Counted from the stretch's first letter, positions 7,649 through 16,260 are shown. The stretch: DNA of 37,785 bases from Pancytospora philotis (GCA_023647555.1 JALRLY010000242.1:5504-43288), one strand, 5' to 3'. The notes: a model not told the origin generated them from the sequence alone. Numbers and translations are program-made.

Positions 7649-9292
7649 TTATTGGCGAGTCTGGAAGCACATCTGGCACTGCGCGGCGTCCGGCTCGTTG
7701 AGGTATGTGCATGCGGGGCAGTTCCAGCTCGATACCTTGCACTCCCGCAGCTTGGCGACCATTGCCTGGAACTCCTCCGTGCTCTCCAGCGCTGCGAAGG
7801 CGCCGGAGTCGCGCTCCACGACGGCCTTGAAGAGCGCCGGCACGAAGGACACGTGCTTGGTGAGTGCCATGAGCAGCGAGAAGTTGGAAAAGCGCGGGAA
7901 GGAAAAGTCGCCGTTGAAGTACCGCGCGATCTCCTTCGCGGTGGTCTTTTCGAGTACGCGCGTGTCGCTGAATAAAGCACCGCTCTGCATCGGTTTATTC
8001 TGTGCCTGCCCATTCTCTCCTAGTACGTTCTTCGCTTGTCCGTTCTTCGCTTGTCCGTTCTTCGCTTGTCCGCTCTTCGTTTGTTCATTCTGCCCCGTTA
8101 CGCTCTGCCCCGTTACGCTCTGCCCCGTTACGTTCTTCTCCGGCCCGTTCTTCTCCGGTCCATTCCGCTCTGCTTTAGAGTAGCCGATCTCGCAGGTGAC
8201 CACAAAGTAGTCGATCGGTACGAACGGGCTGGCCTTGGCCGATACGTTCTTGCCGTACTCGTTCCTGATGAGGTACGAAATGTCGCGCTGCGTCTCGAAG
8301 TACTGCGGATCGGTCGTGAGCGCCAGGGCGTGCGCGCGCATGAGCCCGATGAACTGGCGCGTGAGCATGAAGCACTTGGGCGAGATCTCGCCGTTCTCGT
8401 CGGAGGACAGACAGATATTTACAAACGGGATGTCCATCGCGCTCTTCTTCTTCTCGCAGCACCCCTGCAGCACCTCGTAGAAGAAGTTGAGCTCCACAGC
8501 CGACACCATCATCCCAAGCTTCTCCTTGTAGCTGAAAGGCGCGCCGTCCACTGTCCACAGGTCCGTGTAGACCAGCCCGAGGATCTGGAGGCCCGGGTAG
8601 ATAAACTCGCTGGGCAGGCACTTCAGCACCGCGCCGTCGGGGAAGCACTCCTGGCCGACCTCCCACACGCCGTCGACCACCGCGCGCTGCCCGAACGGCG
8701 TGTCCTTGTGGTCGACCATCCGCCCGACGAGCAGTCCGATATGCTGCCGCCCGGTGCTGCGCCAGCGCGCGATCAGCGCCTCGACGCACTCCGTGTTGCT
8801 GAACTCCACGTAGTCCACCATCCGGAACACCTGCGGCACGAGCGTGACCGCGCGCTCCGTGCACTTCGAGCAGCGCACGTTCTTCGGGTGGTCATCGCAC
8901 TCCCGGGTCTGGTAGTCGTGCTCGTCGGCGGTCTGGCTCTTCGCCTCGAGCGCCGCCTTGTACGAGCCGTAGCTCAGATACTTCACGCGCACGCCGTCGC
9001 TGCGGCTCTGGTCGAGCGGGTCGAGGCTCGCGCACTTCGGGCACACAGCCTCGGGCGGGTGCTCGCACGTCCTCTGCGCCTGGTGCACCTTGGGCGTCTG
9101 CATGTCGTAGCTCATGTAGATGACCTGCCGGTCGTGCAGGCTGCCGCGGTCCAGCGCCTCGGTCCGCTCGGCGTTCTGGAACAGCTTGAAGGTTTCCACC
9201 TTGAACGTCTCCTTCACCGCGCTGTCCAGCTCCTCGGCCCTCTCGATCTCCACCCTCAGCTGGGACACGGGCGTGCGCACTATCAGCTTCAT
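7649..9292 (-). CDS. NPL4: Npl4, Cdc48/p97 ubiquitin adaptor, with C-terminal NZF finger
   Basis: Npl4 pairs with Ufd1 to bring ubiquitylated clients to the Cdc48/p97 unfoldase (ERAD, chromatin extraction). The 547-residue product has an N-terminal ubiquitin-like segment (1-85), paired CxH/CxxC zinc motifs (about 95-150; CEHPPEAVCPKC and CDDHPKNVRCSKC), then the MPN-like Npl4 core (HIGLLVGR onward). A low-complexity insert of tandem VTGQS and AKNGQ repeats lies near residues 375-425. The C terminus is an NZF-type ubiquitin finger (WNCPACTYLNEPDAAQCQMC), which animal Npl4 has and yeast Npl4 lacks. The ATG at 9292 follows AAATTTGACCCTT. The stop codon overlaps AATAAA (7648-7653). Confidence 0.95.
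   Translation of the reverse strand: MKLIVRTPVSQLRVEIERAEELDSAVKETFKVETFKLFQNAERTEALDRGSLHDRQVIYMSYDMQTPKVHQAQRTCEHPPEAVCPKCASLDPLDQSRSDGVRVKYLSYGSYKAALEAKSQTADEHDYQTRECDDHPKNVRCSKCTERAVTLVPQVFRMVDYVEFSNTECVEALIARWRSTGRQHIGLLVGRMVDHKDTPFGQRAVVDGVWEVGQECFPDGAVLKCLPSEFIYPGLQILGLVYTDLWTVDGAPFSYKEKLGMMVSAVELNFFYEVLQGCCEKKKSAMDIPFVNICLSSDENGEISPKCFMLTRQFIGLMRAHALALTTDPQYFETQRDISYLIRNEYGKNVSAKASPFVPIDYFVVTCEIGYSKAERNGPEKNGPEKNVTGQSVTGQSVTGQNEQTKSGQAKNGQAKNGQAKNVLGENGQAQNKPMQSGALFSDTRVLEKTTAKEIARYFNGDFSFPRFSNFSLLMALTKHVSFVPALFKAVVERDSGAFAALESTEEFQAMVAKLRECKVSSWNCPACTYLNEPDAAQCQMCFQTRQ
8020..8165 (-). repeat. In-frame tandem repeats inside NPL4
   Basis: Two adjacent short tandem arrays: a roughly 15-base unit (plus strand TTCTTCGCTTGTCCG, three to four copies, about 8030-8075) and another 15-base unit (CGTTACGCTCTGCCC, three copies, about 8096-8135). 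Both unit lengths are multiples of three, so the frame is kept and the protein gains AKNGQ and VTGQS repeats. Confidence 0.85.
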
Positions 9293-9531
9293 AAGGGTCA
9301 AATTTCTGGCCGCTATAGATGCGCGGCTGTGCGTCCTGCGTTCTGAGCAGCGCGGGAATTTGCACCGACGGTGCATAGACCACTTCTGCAGTTAGTGTAA
9401 TAGCGATACCAATATAAAACATCCGTACTACAAGGCAAGCGCCAAACGTTTATTCTTCGGGCATGGGATCTTCAATAAATTATAACGCAATTCCCAGCTC
9501 GAGCGGTTTATCATACCGCAGCTCGTTCCAT

Positions 9532-10116
9532 TCATCTCCCGTTTCTGAATGCACGCAGCGTACGCATCCTTTCTGTCCGCGCGGCCTTGCTGTTCGAGCG
9601 CTTTTCTGGCTTCCGCCTCTTCCCCCTCGCAGATTTATTTTCTCGCGCGTCTGTGCTGTCCGCACTTAGGGAGCTTGCATTTGTGTCCCGACTGTCTTGG
9701 GCCGCATCTTCCAGGGCATCGGAGACAACAGCTGTCTGCAGCGTCGCTTCTGCAATGCGGTCTACTCCCGCGTAGTCGTTCTCGCGGCGCGGCGTGGCCG
9801 CATTTAGAGCCTGCTTCACCTGCCCAGGCTGCCTGTTGCTCTCTCTGAGCACGCCGGATGCTCTGGTCGCAACTAGCTGGGCGTAGTGCTGCTCGACCGC
9901 CGCGCGAGCCTTCCTGCAGGCCTCCGCGGTCGCTTCGATGCACTGGAGACTCGCATCGATCGCTTGCAGCGCGTTGCGGTGCATCAGGAAGCTTGAATAC
10001 TCGGCCTTGGTGCATCTCTGCAGCATCCGCTCCTCGTCCGCCTGCTTGGTGCTGAGCCTTGCTTTAAGCGTGGTGTTCTCCCTGGCCAGCTTTGCATTAT
10101 TACCGAGCATATGCAT
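9532..10116 (-). CDS. Uncharacterised coiled-coil protein with basic C terminus
   Basis: A 194-residue frame starting MHMLGNN (ATG at 10116; a second ATG at 10110). The first 100 residues are heptad-like and strongly helical (KLARENTTLKARL onward), the middle is Ala/Ser/Asp rich, and the last 40 residues are very basic. A coil followed by a basic tail is reminiscent of chromosome-associated proteins such as shugoshin, but I see no diagnostic motif and do not assign it. It is the longest frame in this interval and a minus-strand GAATAAA lies downstream (about 9445). A weaker form of the start signal, AGATTTTGC, lies about 35 bases upstream of the ATG. Confidence 0.55.
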   Translation of the reverse strand: MHMLGNNAKLARENTTLKARLSTKQADEERMLQRCTKAEYSSFLMHRNALQAIDASLQCIEATAEACRKARAAVEQHYAQLVATRASGVLRESNRQPGQVKQALNAATPRRENDYAGVDRIAEATLQTAVVSDALEDAAQDSRDTNASSLSADSTDARENKSARGKRRKPEKRSNSKAARTERMRTLRAFRNGR

Positions 10117-10237
10117 AAACAGCTCTAATCATAAAATGCAAAATCTGCATTTGAATAGATAAACTAAAACTGCTTGAATAAACTGATGCTGTGATAAATC
10201 TGCTGCCGGCATTTTTACCTGATTGAAAATTTTCCCC

Positions 10238-11281
10238 ATGCACTGCGTTGCCTCTGTTATTGGCAGCCTGCTGGCGGTCCGCGCCGCCAACCCAGAGCTT
10301 GCTGCCTGGGTCGAGAGTCTGCACAACGCTGTGCGGCAGCCCACGTACAACAATGCCATGGAGGCCGCGTTTTTGGACGGTAAAGCGGATCTGCCGGAGC
10401 TCAAGGACATCCTCGATGCAGAACTGGGGCCGGAAGGCTCGTCGCGCCCCCTGCACCCCGTCGATATGCGCTTTACGCGGCATCTGGAGCAGTTCGACCT
10501 AGGAAAAATGATACAGGGAAGGCTGTATGAGCTGCCGTTTAGTTTGCGCGAACTCAAAAAAGACGCGGTGGAAGACGCCATTGAACAGGTGCTCGATGTT
10601 ATGGCGCTCGACATCCAGTGCGTCGAGCTGGAGAAGAACGTGAGGCCCGTTGCGCAACGATTCTACCGCGAGATACAAGAGCGTTGGAACGCCCAGGTTG
10701 ATGAGTATAGAAAAAGGGTAGCATTCGTTTGTGCGCGGGCGTGCCTGTCGCTCGCGCTGAGCACCGACATCTGCGGCTGCGCCACCATGGAGGCCTACGG
10801 CATAGCGTACGAGCACAAGTGCTTCGACCAATCGCGCTTCTGGGTGGACGGTGCGTTCTGCGAAAGGCTGCTCTGTGCCGAAGACGCGTTTTATGAGTTT
10901 GTCGGCGCCGTTGAGGTGCACATCGTGTTTTCCATCGCAAAGTTCTCTGCACTGATCAAGAGGCAGGAGGCCGCGGCCCCCAACGCAGCGGTATTTACGG
11001 GGCTGCGCGAGCAGTGGGGCGGCACGGCCACACTGGCAAACAAGCTTCTCTTTTCTATCTCCTCAACCATCAAACGCGCCTACCACCAGCGGGACAGTCT
11101 GCATGGTCTGTGGCCGAGCATGGACGAGAACTGGGAGAGGCAGATCGAGAAGTGGGTCGACGAGCACGGGCTGCTGCGCAAACACGCGGGTTCCGAGGAG
11201 AAGGTGAGGAGGTTTGTCGAGGCTGAGTGCGGGATGGAGGAGGTTCCCAGAAAAAAGATGAAGATATTCGAGCAGCTCTGA
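10238..11281 (+). CDS. Uncharacterised secreted protein, 347 residues
   Basis: I do not recognise the family. The ATG at 10238 directly follows GAAAATTTTCCCC, the local start signal; the frame extends upstream only through TTG. The N terminus (MHCVASVIGSLLAVRAANP) is a good signal peptide with likely cleavage after VRA. The mature part is helical with paired charged stretches, a Cys-containing segment around residues 165-205 (CARACLSLAL...DICGCAT) and a Lys-rich C terminus. Like the other unrecognised proteins here it has relaxed codon bias. It is probably a lineage-specific exported protein; a nuclear role is not excluded, because the C-terminal PRKKMK could act as a localisation signal. Confidence 0.8.
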   Translation: MHCVASVIGSLLAVRAANPELAAWVESLHNAVRQPTYNNAMEAAFLDGKADLPELKDILDAELGPEGSSRPLHPVDMRFTRHLEQFDLGKMIQGRLYELPFSLRELKKDAVEDAIEQVLDVMALDIQCVELEKNVRPVAQRFYREIQERWNAQVDEYRKRVAFVCARACLSLALSTDICGCATMEAYGIAYEHKCFDQSRFWVDGAFCERLLCAEDAFYEFVGAVEVHIVFSIAKFSALIKRQEAAAPNAAVFTGLREQWGGTATLANKLLFSISSTIKRAYHQRDSLHGLWPSMDENWERQIEKWVDEHGLLRKHAGSEEKVRRFVEAECGMEEVPRKKMKIFEQL

Positions 11282-11472
11282 CAGTAGCGGTATCGTGGAT
11301 AGTTGCTCAGCGTACGAGGCTGGACTATAGCCTATTCGATTAAACTTGCTTTTTATTCTGTAGACAAAGCGATAGATCTGCGTCTATTTTAAAATTGATT
11401 AAAAGGCTCCCCAGCCAAGCTTAAAACCGTAAGCGCTTTCTTTACAACGCCACCGCCACGTCCACTTGGAAT

Positions 11473-11502
11473 TTCTAGAAAACGCGCAAATTTTTTCTAG
11501 AA
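11473..11502 (+). promoter_or_regulatory. Two heat-shock-element-like sites upstream of DnaJ
   Basis: Two identical inverted pairs TTCTAGAA lie at 11473-11480 and 11495-11502, 22 bases centre to centre, about 40-65 bases upstream of the DnaJ ATG. TTCnnGAA is the core of the eukaryotic heat-shock element. Position in front of a chaperone gene supports HSF control; that it is used is inference. Confidence 0.65.
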
Positions 11503-11538
11503 ACTTTTGCGGATTTATTTTTAAACGCCCGCACCGCC

Positions 11539-12780
11539 ATGGCGAGCGACTCGAAGGGGTTCTACAGGCTCCTCGGGCTCAGCCCCGGCGCGAGCGTCGA
11601 CGAGGTCAAGAAGGCGTTCCGCAAGAAGCAGGTCGAGCTGCACCCGTCCGGCGCCGTGCGCCGGAAGCAGCGCGAGACGCCCGAGTACCAGGCGCTCTCC
11701 GACGCCGACAAGGCGAAGAAGGAGAAGGAGCTGGACGACCAGATCGCGACGGTCAATGCTGCGTTCAACGTGCTGAGCGTGCCCAACACCAAGCAGGACT
11801 ACGACAATGGGACCGGCGAGTACGCCGAGATGCCCGAGGGCTTCGGCGGCTTCGGTGGTTTCGGCGGCTTTGGCGGTTTCGGCGATCTCTTTGGGTTCGG
11901 CGGCAGCCAGCGCTCCAAGAAGGGCGGCCATGCCTACAAGGTGAAGGACACGGAGGTCGCGATGCGGCTTACGTTCAACGAGTCCTTCGTGGGCAAGACT
12001 GCGAAGTACAAGATCAAGATCAACAAGATCTGCACGGGCTGCAAGGGTAAGGGTGCGATGGAGGTGTGCAAGTGCGGTAAGTGCGGCGGCAGCGGTGTTG
12101 TGTACATTCGCAGCCAGATCGGCGCGATGATTGCGCAGCAGCAGGCGGCCTGCCCCGACTGCAAGGGCGAGGGCGAGAAGCCCTCCGGCCCGGCGTGCAA
12201 GACGTGCAGCGGCGAGAAGGTCATGCCCAGCTACGAGATTTTCGAGGTGAAGCTGAAGCCCGGTGTCTGCGACGGGCACAAGGTCTCTTTTACGGGCCGC
12301 GGCAACCAGCTGCCCGACTGTGCCAACGGCAATCTTGTCTTTGTGGTCAGCGTGGGCGAGAAGCCCGGCTATGAGCGGGTCCAGGACAACCTGATTGCCC
12401 CTGTCGATGTGGACTGGCTCACTGTGCTCTCTGGCGGCCACGTGTACTTCGAGCACCTCGACGGGCGCAAGCTCTCTGTGAAGCTGAGCCCCTTCAAAGA
12501 GCTCGATGCGTCGATTTGCGTGCACGGCGAGGGCTTCCCCGGAAAGCACCGCCGGGGCGATCTCTACCTCAAGCCCCGGCTTGTCTCTACGCAGCACTGC
12601 GATCCGAAGCTGCTCAGCACAGTGATCAAGCCCGAGGTGGTGAAGCCGCAGGGCGAGTTCCTCAACAAGAGCTACAGCTTCGAGCGGCTGCCCGAGCAGA
12701 TGGAGTCCGACAACGAGGAGGAGCAGCGGGGCTCCTACGGCTCGGCCGAGGATCTTTTCAGATCGTTCAGATTTATGTGA
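11539..12780 (+). CDS. Type I DnaJ/Hsp40 (Ydj1-like) with degenerate HPD motif
   Basis: Type I J-protein of 413 residues: J domain (7-90), glycine/phenylalanine region (about 100-123; repeated GFG), four zinc-binding CxxC motifs (165-224; CTGCKGKG, CKCGKCGGSG, CPDCKGEG, CKTC), then the two substrate-binding beta domains to about 345. It should be a cytosolic Hsp70 co-chaperone. There is no signal peptide and no C-terminal CaaX box. Unusually, the invariant HPD tripeptide needed to stimulate Hsp70 ATPase reads H35-P36-S37, and the J-domain loop and helix III are lengthened and highly charged. It is either a divergent J-protein with altered Hsp70 coupling or a holdase. Two heat-shock-like elements lie upstream, and AATAAA lies about 11 bases after the stop. 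Confidence 0.93.
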   Translation: MASDSKGFYRLLGLSPGASVDEVKKAFRKKQVELHPSGAVRRKQRETPEYQALSDADKAKKEKELDDQIATVNAAFNVLSVPNTKQDYDNGTGEYAEMPEGFGGFGGFGGFGGFGDLFGFGGSQRSKKGGHAYKVKDTEVAMRLTFNESFVGKTAKYKIKINKICTGCKGKGAMEVCKCGKCGGSGVVYIRSQIGAMIAQQQAACPDCKGEGEKPSGPACKTCSGEKVMPSYEIFEVKLKPGVCDGHKVSFTGRGNQLPDCANGNLVFVVSVGEKPGYERVQDNLIAPVDVDWLTVLSGGHVYFEHLDGRKLSVKLSPFKELDASICVHGEGFPGKHRRGDLYLKPRLVSTQHCDPKLLSTVIKPEVVKPQGEFLNKSYSFERLPEQMESDNEEEQRGSYGSAEDLFRSFRFM

Positions 12781-12831
12781 TAGAGCATAGGAATAAATTT
12801 CTCATGTCCTTTTTATATCAGAGGTGTCTGT

Positions 12832-12984
12832 TATATTTTAAAGCATGGCAGTATATATTTTAAAGCATGGCAGTATCAGCTGATCGATGATACTATAAGA
12901 TTGGTTTTGCGCATAATTTTACAATATACAGTATTTGTAAGCCTATTCATGGCGTTATAATACCACTTCCATAATACCACTTCC
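12832..12984. repeat. Two short direct duplications between DnaJ and RBBP4
   Basis: TATATTTTAAAGCATGGCAG occurs twice with a 22-base period (starting at 12832 and 12854), and ATAATACCACTTCC occurs twice with a 14-base period (12957-12970 and 12971-12984). These look like recent slippage duplications in AT-rich non-coding DNA. Confidence 0.85.
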
Positions 12985-13043
12985 AATTTTCTTTCTTCTC
13001 TCTGATCAGCAGCAGAAGAAAGACAAATTTTTCGTACAGGCCC

Positions 13044-14162
13044 ATGGAGACGCCTGTCAGCGACACGCTAATCGAGGAGGAGTACAAGATCTGGCGGAAA
13101 AACGTGCCGCACATCTACGATCTGATGTACACGCAGCCGCTGAAGTACCAGTCGCCGAGCGTCCAGTGGTTCCCGACCGCCGAGCGCGTCGAGAACCGCA
13201 GCACCGTGCAGAAGCTGCTGATGACGACCTTCACCGCCCAGACGGACAGGGAGCATCTCCTCGTCGCCGAGGCCTCCTTCCCCGACATGGTGGACGAGGA
13301 CTCCCTCACCAACGCGAATATCAGCTTCAGATGCACGCAGTCCATCCCGCTCCCGTGCGACCTGAACCGCGCGCGCTACTCGCCGCTGGCGCCCAACATC
13401 ATCGGCTGCCGCGCATCGGGCCCCGACGTGCTCGTCTACGACTACACGAAGCACAGCTCGGCCAACTCTGGGCTGGGCCCGGACGTGGTGCTCAGCGGCC
13501 ACAGAGCGGGCGGCTTTGCGCTCGACTGGAGCCCGATCAACTTCGGGCAGCTGGCCACGGGCGGCGAGGACAACCTCGTCTGCCTGTTCGACATCAACAA
13601 GGGGCTCGTGTCCTCGTTCGAGACGCACACCAACGTTGTCAACGACCTCTCCTTCTCCCACTTCAACCCCCACCAGTTCTGCTCTGTCTCCGACGACAAG
13701 CGGCTCGTCATCCACGACACGCGCGAGGGCAAGACGGCAACGGTCGTGGAGGCCGCGCACCAGAAGTTCGTGGAGGCGTGCTCCTTCTCGCCCTTCAAGG
13801 CGGAGCTGCTGGTGACCGGCTCGCGCGACAACACGCTCAAGATCTGGGACACGCGCGCGCTCTCCGCGCCCGTCTATCTCCTCAGGGGGCACAGGGACGC
13901 GATCACGGCCATCAAATGGTCGCCGCACTACGAGAGCATCCTGGCCTCCGCGAGCCAGGACCGGCGCGTGATCGTGTGGGACCTGAACAGGGCGGGGACC
14001 GTCAGCGCCAACGAGAGCGAGGAGCTGCTGTTCATCCACGGCGGCCACACGGACGTGGTCGACGATCTGGACTGGAACTACGCCGAGCCGATGGAGATCG
14101 CGAGTGTATCCACCGACAAGTTCCTGCACATTTGGAAAATCCCGCTGGAGGAGTACATCTAG
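13044..14162 (+). CDS. RBBP4/Msi1/Hat2-type WD40 histone chaperone
   Basis: Histone-binding WD40 protein of the RbAp46/48 family, shared by CAF-1, Hat1, Sin3/HDAC and, in fission yeast, the centromeric Mis16 complex. The 372-residue product starts with the family's histone H4-binding helix (EEEYKIWRKNVPHIYDLMYT, compare human EEEYKIWKKNTPFLYDLV), followed by a seven-blade WD propeller. WD repeats are visible as VLSGHRAGGFALDWSP, THTNVVNDLSFSH, SRDNTLKIWDTR, LRGHRDAITAIKWSP, SQDRRVIVWDL and the final DKFLHIWKI. It is shorter than human RBBP4 (425), and the acidic C-terminal tail is missing. The ATG follows ACAAATTTTTCG by about 16 bases. Whether it is Hat2- or Msi1-like cannot be decided by eye. 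Confidence 0.93.
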   Translation: METPVSDTLIEEEYKIWRKNVPHIYDLMYTQPLKYQSPSVQWFPTAERVENRSTVQKLLMTTFTAQTDREHLLVAEASFPDMVDEDSLTNANISFRCTQSIPLPCDLNRARYSPLAPNIIGCRASGPDVLVYDYTKHSSANSGLGPDVVLSGHRAGGFALDWSPINFGQLATGGEDNLVCLFDINKGLVSSFETHTNVVNDLSFSHFNPHQFCSVSDDKRLVIHDTREGKTATVVEAAHQKFVEACSFSPFKAELLVTGSRDNTLKIWDTRALSAPVYLLRGHRDAITAIKWSPHYESILASASQDRRVIVWDLNRAGTVSANESEELLFIHGGHTDVVDDLDWNYAEPMEIASVSTDKFLHIWKIPLEEYI

Positions 14163-14317
14163 TCGGCTATGACTGTGCATTGGTGTTGGTCTGTAGATAG
14201 CTGTTTGTAGGTTTGGAGATAGAAATTTTAACTTTATATTGCCTTGAATAAATTTACTTGGTCTCGATCTATCGCTGCTTCACGCTAAGTGCCACTAGCA
14301 AATGGTCCGGTATCTGA

Positions 14318-14917
14318 TTAATTTGCAGCCCCACCGGCACCCATGCTTAGAATGGCATCTTTGGACAGCTGGTAATGCGTCTGGTAGTACTCGCTCAGCT
14401 TCTGCTCTCCGCTGCTCTGCAGAGTCAGAATGTAGGCGCGCCCGTACTCGTGGGCCCATTTGACGAGCAGCCCGAGGCGGCAGAGGCTGAAGCCCAGCTC
14501 ATCATCGCCGTCCTTGATGGCCTCGCTCAGGTTAAACAGGATGTACTCCTCGAAGGCGCTAAGATCGATCGACCGACCGTCGAGCACAGCGATGAACGCA
14601 CCGAGGCTGGGATCGTTGAGGATGGCGATCAGGTCATCGGAGTAATCAACCTCCTTGGGCTCGGTGCTGCTGGCGACGCAGAAGAAGCTGTCCTCCTTCA
14701 CCTCAGAGTCGACGGGCAGCATCTGGTACTCCAGCTTGGCCAGCTCCTTCTCCTCCCTGGGATCGCGCGCTGTCTTGCCGCGCAGCTCCTCGAGCCGCCG
14801 GCTGCGCTCCTCCTTCATGAAGCGGTGGAAGCTGCGCGCATCGATGTTGGGGTGCACCTCGGTCTCTGAGTCGGTCAGATCCTCCGGGTCTCTGTACTTG
14901 CCCGCGTTCCTGCCCAT
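14318..14917 (-). CDS. CDC37: Reduced Cdc37, Hsp90 kinase co-chaperone
   Basis: Cdc37 loads protein kinases onto Hsp90. The 199-residue product has the hallmark N-terminal segment HPNIDARSFHRF preceded by acidic DSETEV; this HPNID motif with the nearby serine is the CK2-regulated kinase-binding region of Cdc37. A charged helix follows, then a globular helical part (about 95-190) that would correspond to the middle domain. It is much shorter than fungal (about 500) or human (378) Cdc37, so most of the C-terminal domain is lost. The ATG at 14917 is six bases after AAATTTTTTGCC (minus strand); the longer open frame upstream has only non-ATG starts. It is convergent with the WD40 gene. Confidence 0.82.
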   Translation of the reverse strand: MGRNAGKYRDPEDLTDSETEVHPNIDARSFHRFMKEERSRRLEELRGKTARDPREEKELAKLEYQMLPVDSEVKEDSFFCVASSTEPKEVDYSDDLIAILNDPSLGAFIAVLDGRSIDLSAFEEYILFNLSEAIKDGDDELGFSLCRLGLLVKWAHEYGRAYILTLQSSGEQKLSEYYQTHYQLSKDAILSMGAGGAAN

Positions 14918-15286
14918 CTGGGCAAAAAATTTGGCGCTCTGCTGTCTGCACTGCTGCGTGTGTTTTATCTGCATCAGCAGCTTGCCGGGCCTATTAGAAT
15001 TGATATTTTGGCATTTTTTGCATTATTCTGCAACTCCCTGTCACCTGTGCGCATATTGCAGGAATATCACTCTCCATAGTTCTGTAAGCGGCTCATGAAT
15101 GAATCCAAGGTGTAATTTGTATACCATCAACTATTGTAAAGCAATTGGCATGTACCCTTCCCAGGCATTAAACACTTTCATATTTCACTTTCACTTAAGT
15201 GCTGATCGCACCGCCATTGTTTGCGAATGGATCTGCTACAAATCATAATAAACTCTGTTTACAAAAAGAGCAGCACCCAATAGCCT
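14918..15286. other. Divergent promoter region of CDC37 and the aquaporin gene
   Basis: About 370 AT-rich bases. It holds the CDC37 AAATTT signal at its left end and a short direct repeat TTTCACTTTCACTT (about 15184-15197). I see no gene or RNA. Confidence 0.5.
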
Positions 15287-16021
15287 ATGGCCCGAATAGA
15301 GAATCTCAAGCTGCTGCAGAGCTTCTTCGGTGAGCTGCTCGCCAGCTTCATCTTCGGCTTCACAGTATACAGCACAGTCCTCTCCACCAAATACGAGAAA
15401 GACCCCGCAAACCCGGTCATCGTGAATCTCGGCGTGGCGTTCAGCGGCATCGCGATTATCTACGCGTTCGCCGACCACACGATCTCGCACTTCAACCCCG
15501 CGATCACCCTGTCCGCGATGCTCACGCTGAAGCTCGACTTCATCAACGGCATCGGCTTCATCATCTCGCAGGTCATCGGCTTCATCCTCGCCGCGCTCTT
15601 CTGCGTGGTCGTGTTCCCCGGCACGTACATGGACATCATGGAGCAGCTCGTCGCCGGCCCCGGGGTCGACAGCGACGTCCCGCGCGTCTGCATTTTCTTC
15701 GCCGAGTTTATTTTCACGGCAATTCTCGTGTTCGTTGCGTTCGAAGTCGGAGTGAACGCGCGCCGAGACCCGAACCACTCGCTCTACCAGGACGAGGAGC
15801 TGCAGAACAGGACGATCGTGGCGCCGCTGACCATCGGGCTCACGCTCGGCTTCCTCTCGCTGCTCGGCGCCAAGAACTCGGGCGGTAGCTTCAACCCCGG
15901 GCTGGTGTTCGCGCCCAACATTTTGAGCAACAACTGGCCGTGGGCCTGGGAGCTCTACGTCGGCGAGTTCACAGGCGGTCTTGCAGGAGCGCTCGTGCAG
16001 GTCTGGCTGCTCTTCAAATAA
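15287..16021 (+). CDS. Aquaporin (MIP family) with non-canonical second NPA box
   Basis: Membrane channel of 244 residues with six hydrophobic helices and two half-helices. The first box is canonical (HFNPAITL, N70-P71-A72). The second reads SFNPGLVF (N203-P204-G205), so Ala is Gly, and the Arg that normally follows NPA and lines the aromatic/arginine filter is Leu206. The family moves water or small solutes; in microsporidia aquaporins are linked to the osmotic swelling that drives spore germination. The changed filter suggests altered selectivity or gating, which is inference. The stop TAA is embedded in AATAAA (16017-16022), so the 3' UTR must be very short. The ATG is the first available; the AAATTT signal here is weak. 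Confidence 0.93.
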   Translation: MARIENLKLLQSFFGELLASFIFGFTVYSTVLSTKYEKDPANPVIVNLGVAFSGIAIIYAFADHTISHFNPAITLSAMLTLKLDFINGIGFIISQVIGFILAALFCVVVFPGTYMDIMEQLVAGPGVDSDVPRVCIFFAEFIFTAILVFVAFEVGVNARRDPNHSLYQDEELQNRTIVAPLTIGLTLGFLSLLGAKNSGGSFNPGLVFAPNILSNNWPWAWELYVGEFTGGLAGALVQVWLLFK

Positions 16022-16074
16022 AGTATTAACCTCAGTGCGTTGCGGGCGGTGCTTTATTGTCTATTGTCTATATT

Positions 16075-16144
16075 GAGATTGCATGCTTATCTGGAAATAT
16101 TGTATGAATATGTGGAGATTGCATGCCTATGCGGAGATTGCATG
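16075..16144 (+). repeat. Three copies of GAGATTGCATG
   Basis: The 11-mer GAGATTGCATG occurs at 16075-16085, 16115-16125 and 16134-16144 between the aquaporin stop and AOS1. It could be decayed tandem repeats or a repeated regulatory site; I see no protein-coding function. Confidence 0.8.
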
Positions 16145-16260
16145 AGCGATTTGAGTATCATGTGGTAGTTACGGCAGGTAAAACTAAGCAGCCCGTGGAA
16201 AAGCTGCATTTCCGGATGCTATCAGCTTCAAACACATCACAAGCACCGCAAATTTTGCCG

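Noticed and set aside
13068..14180. 370-codon minus-strand open frame
   Set aside because: Antisense to the RBBP4-type gene with clear WD repeats.
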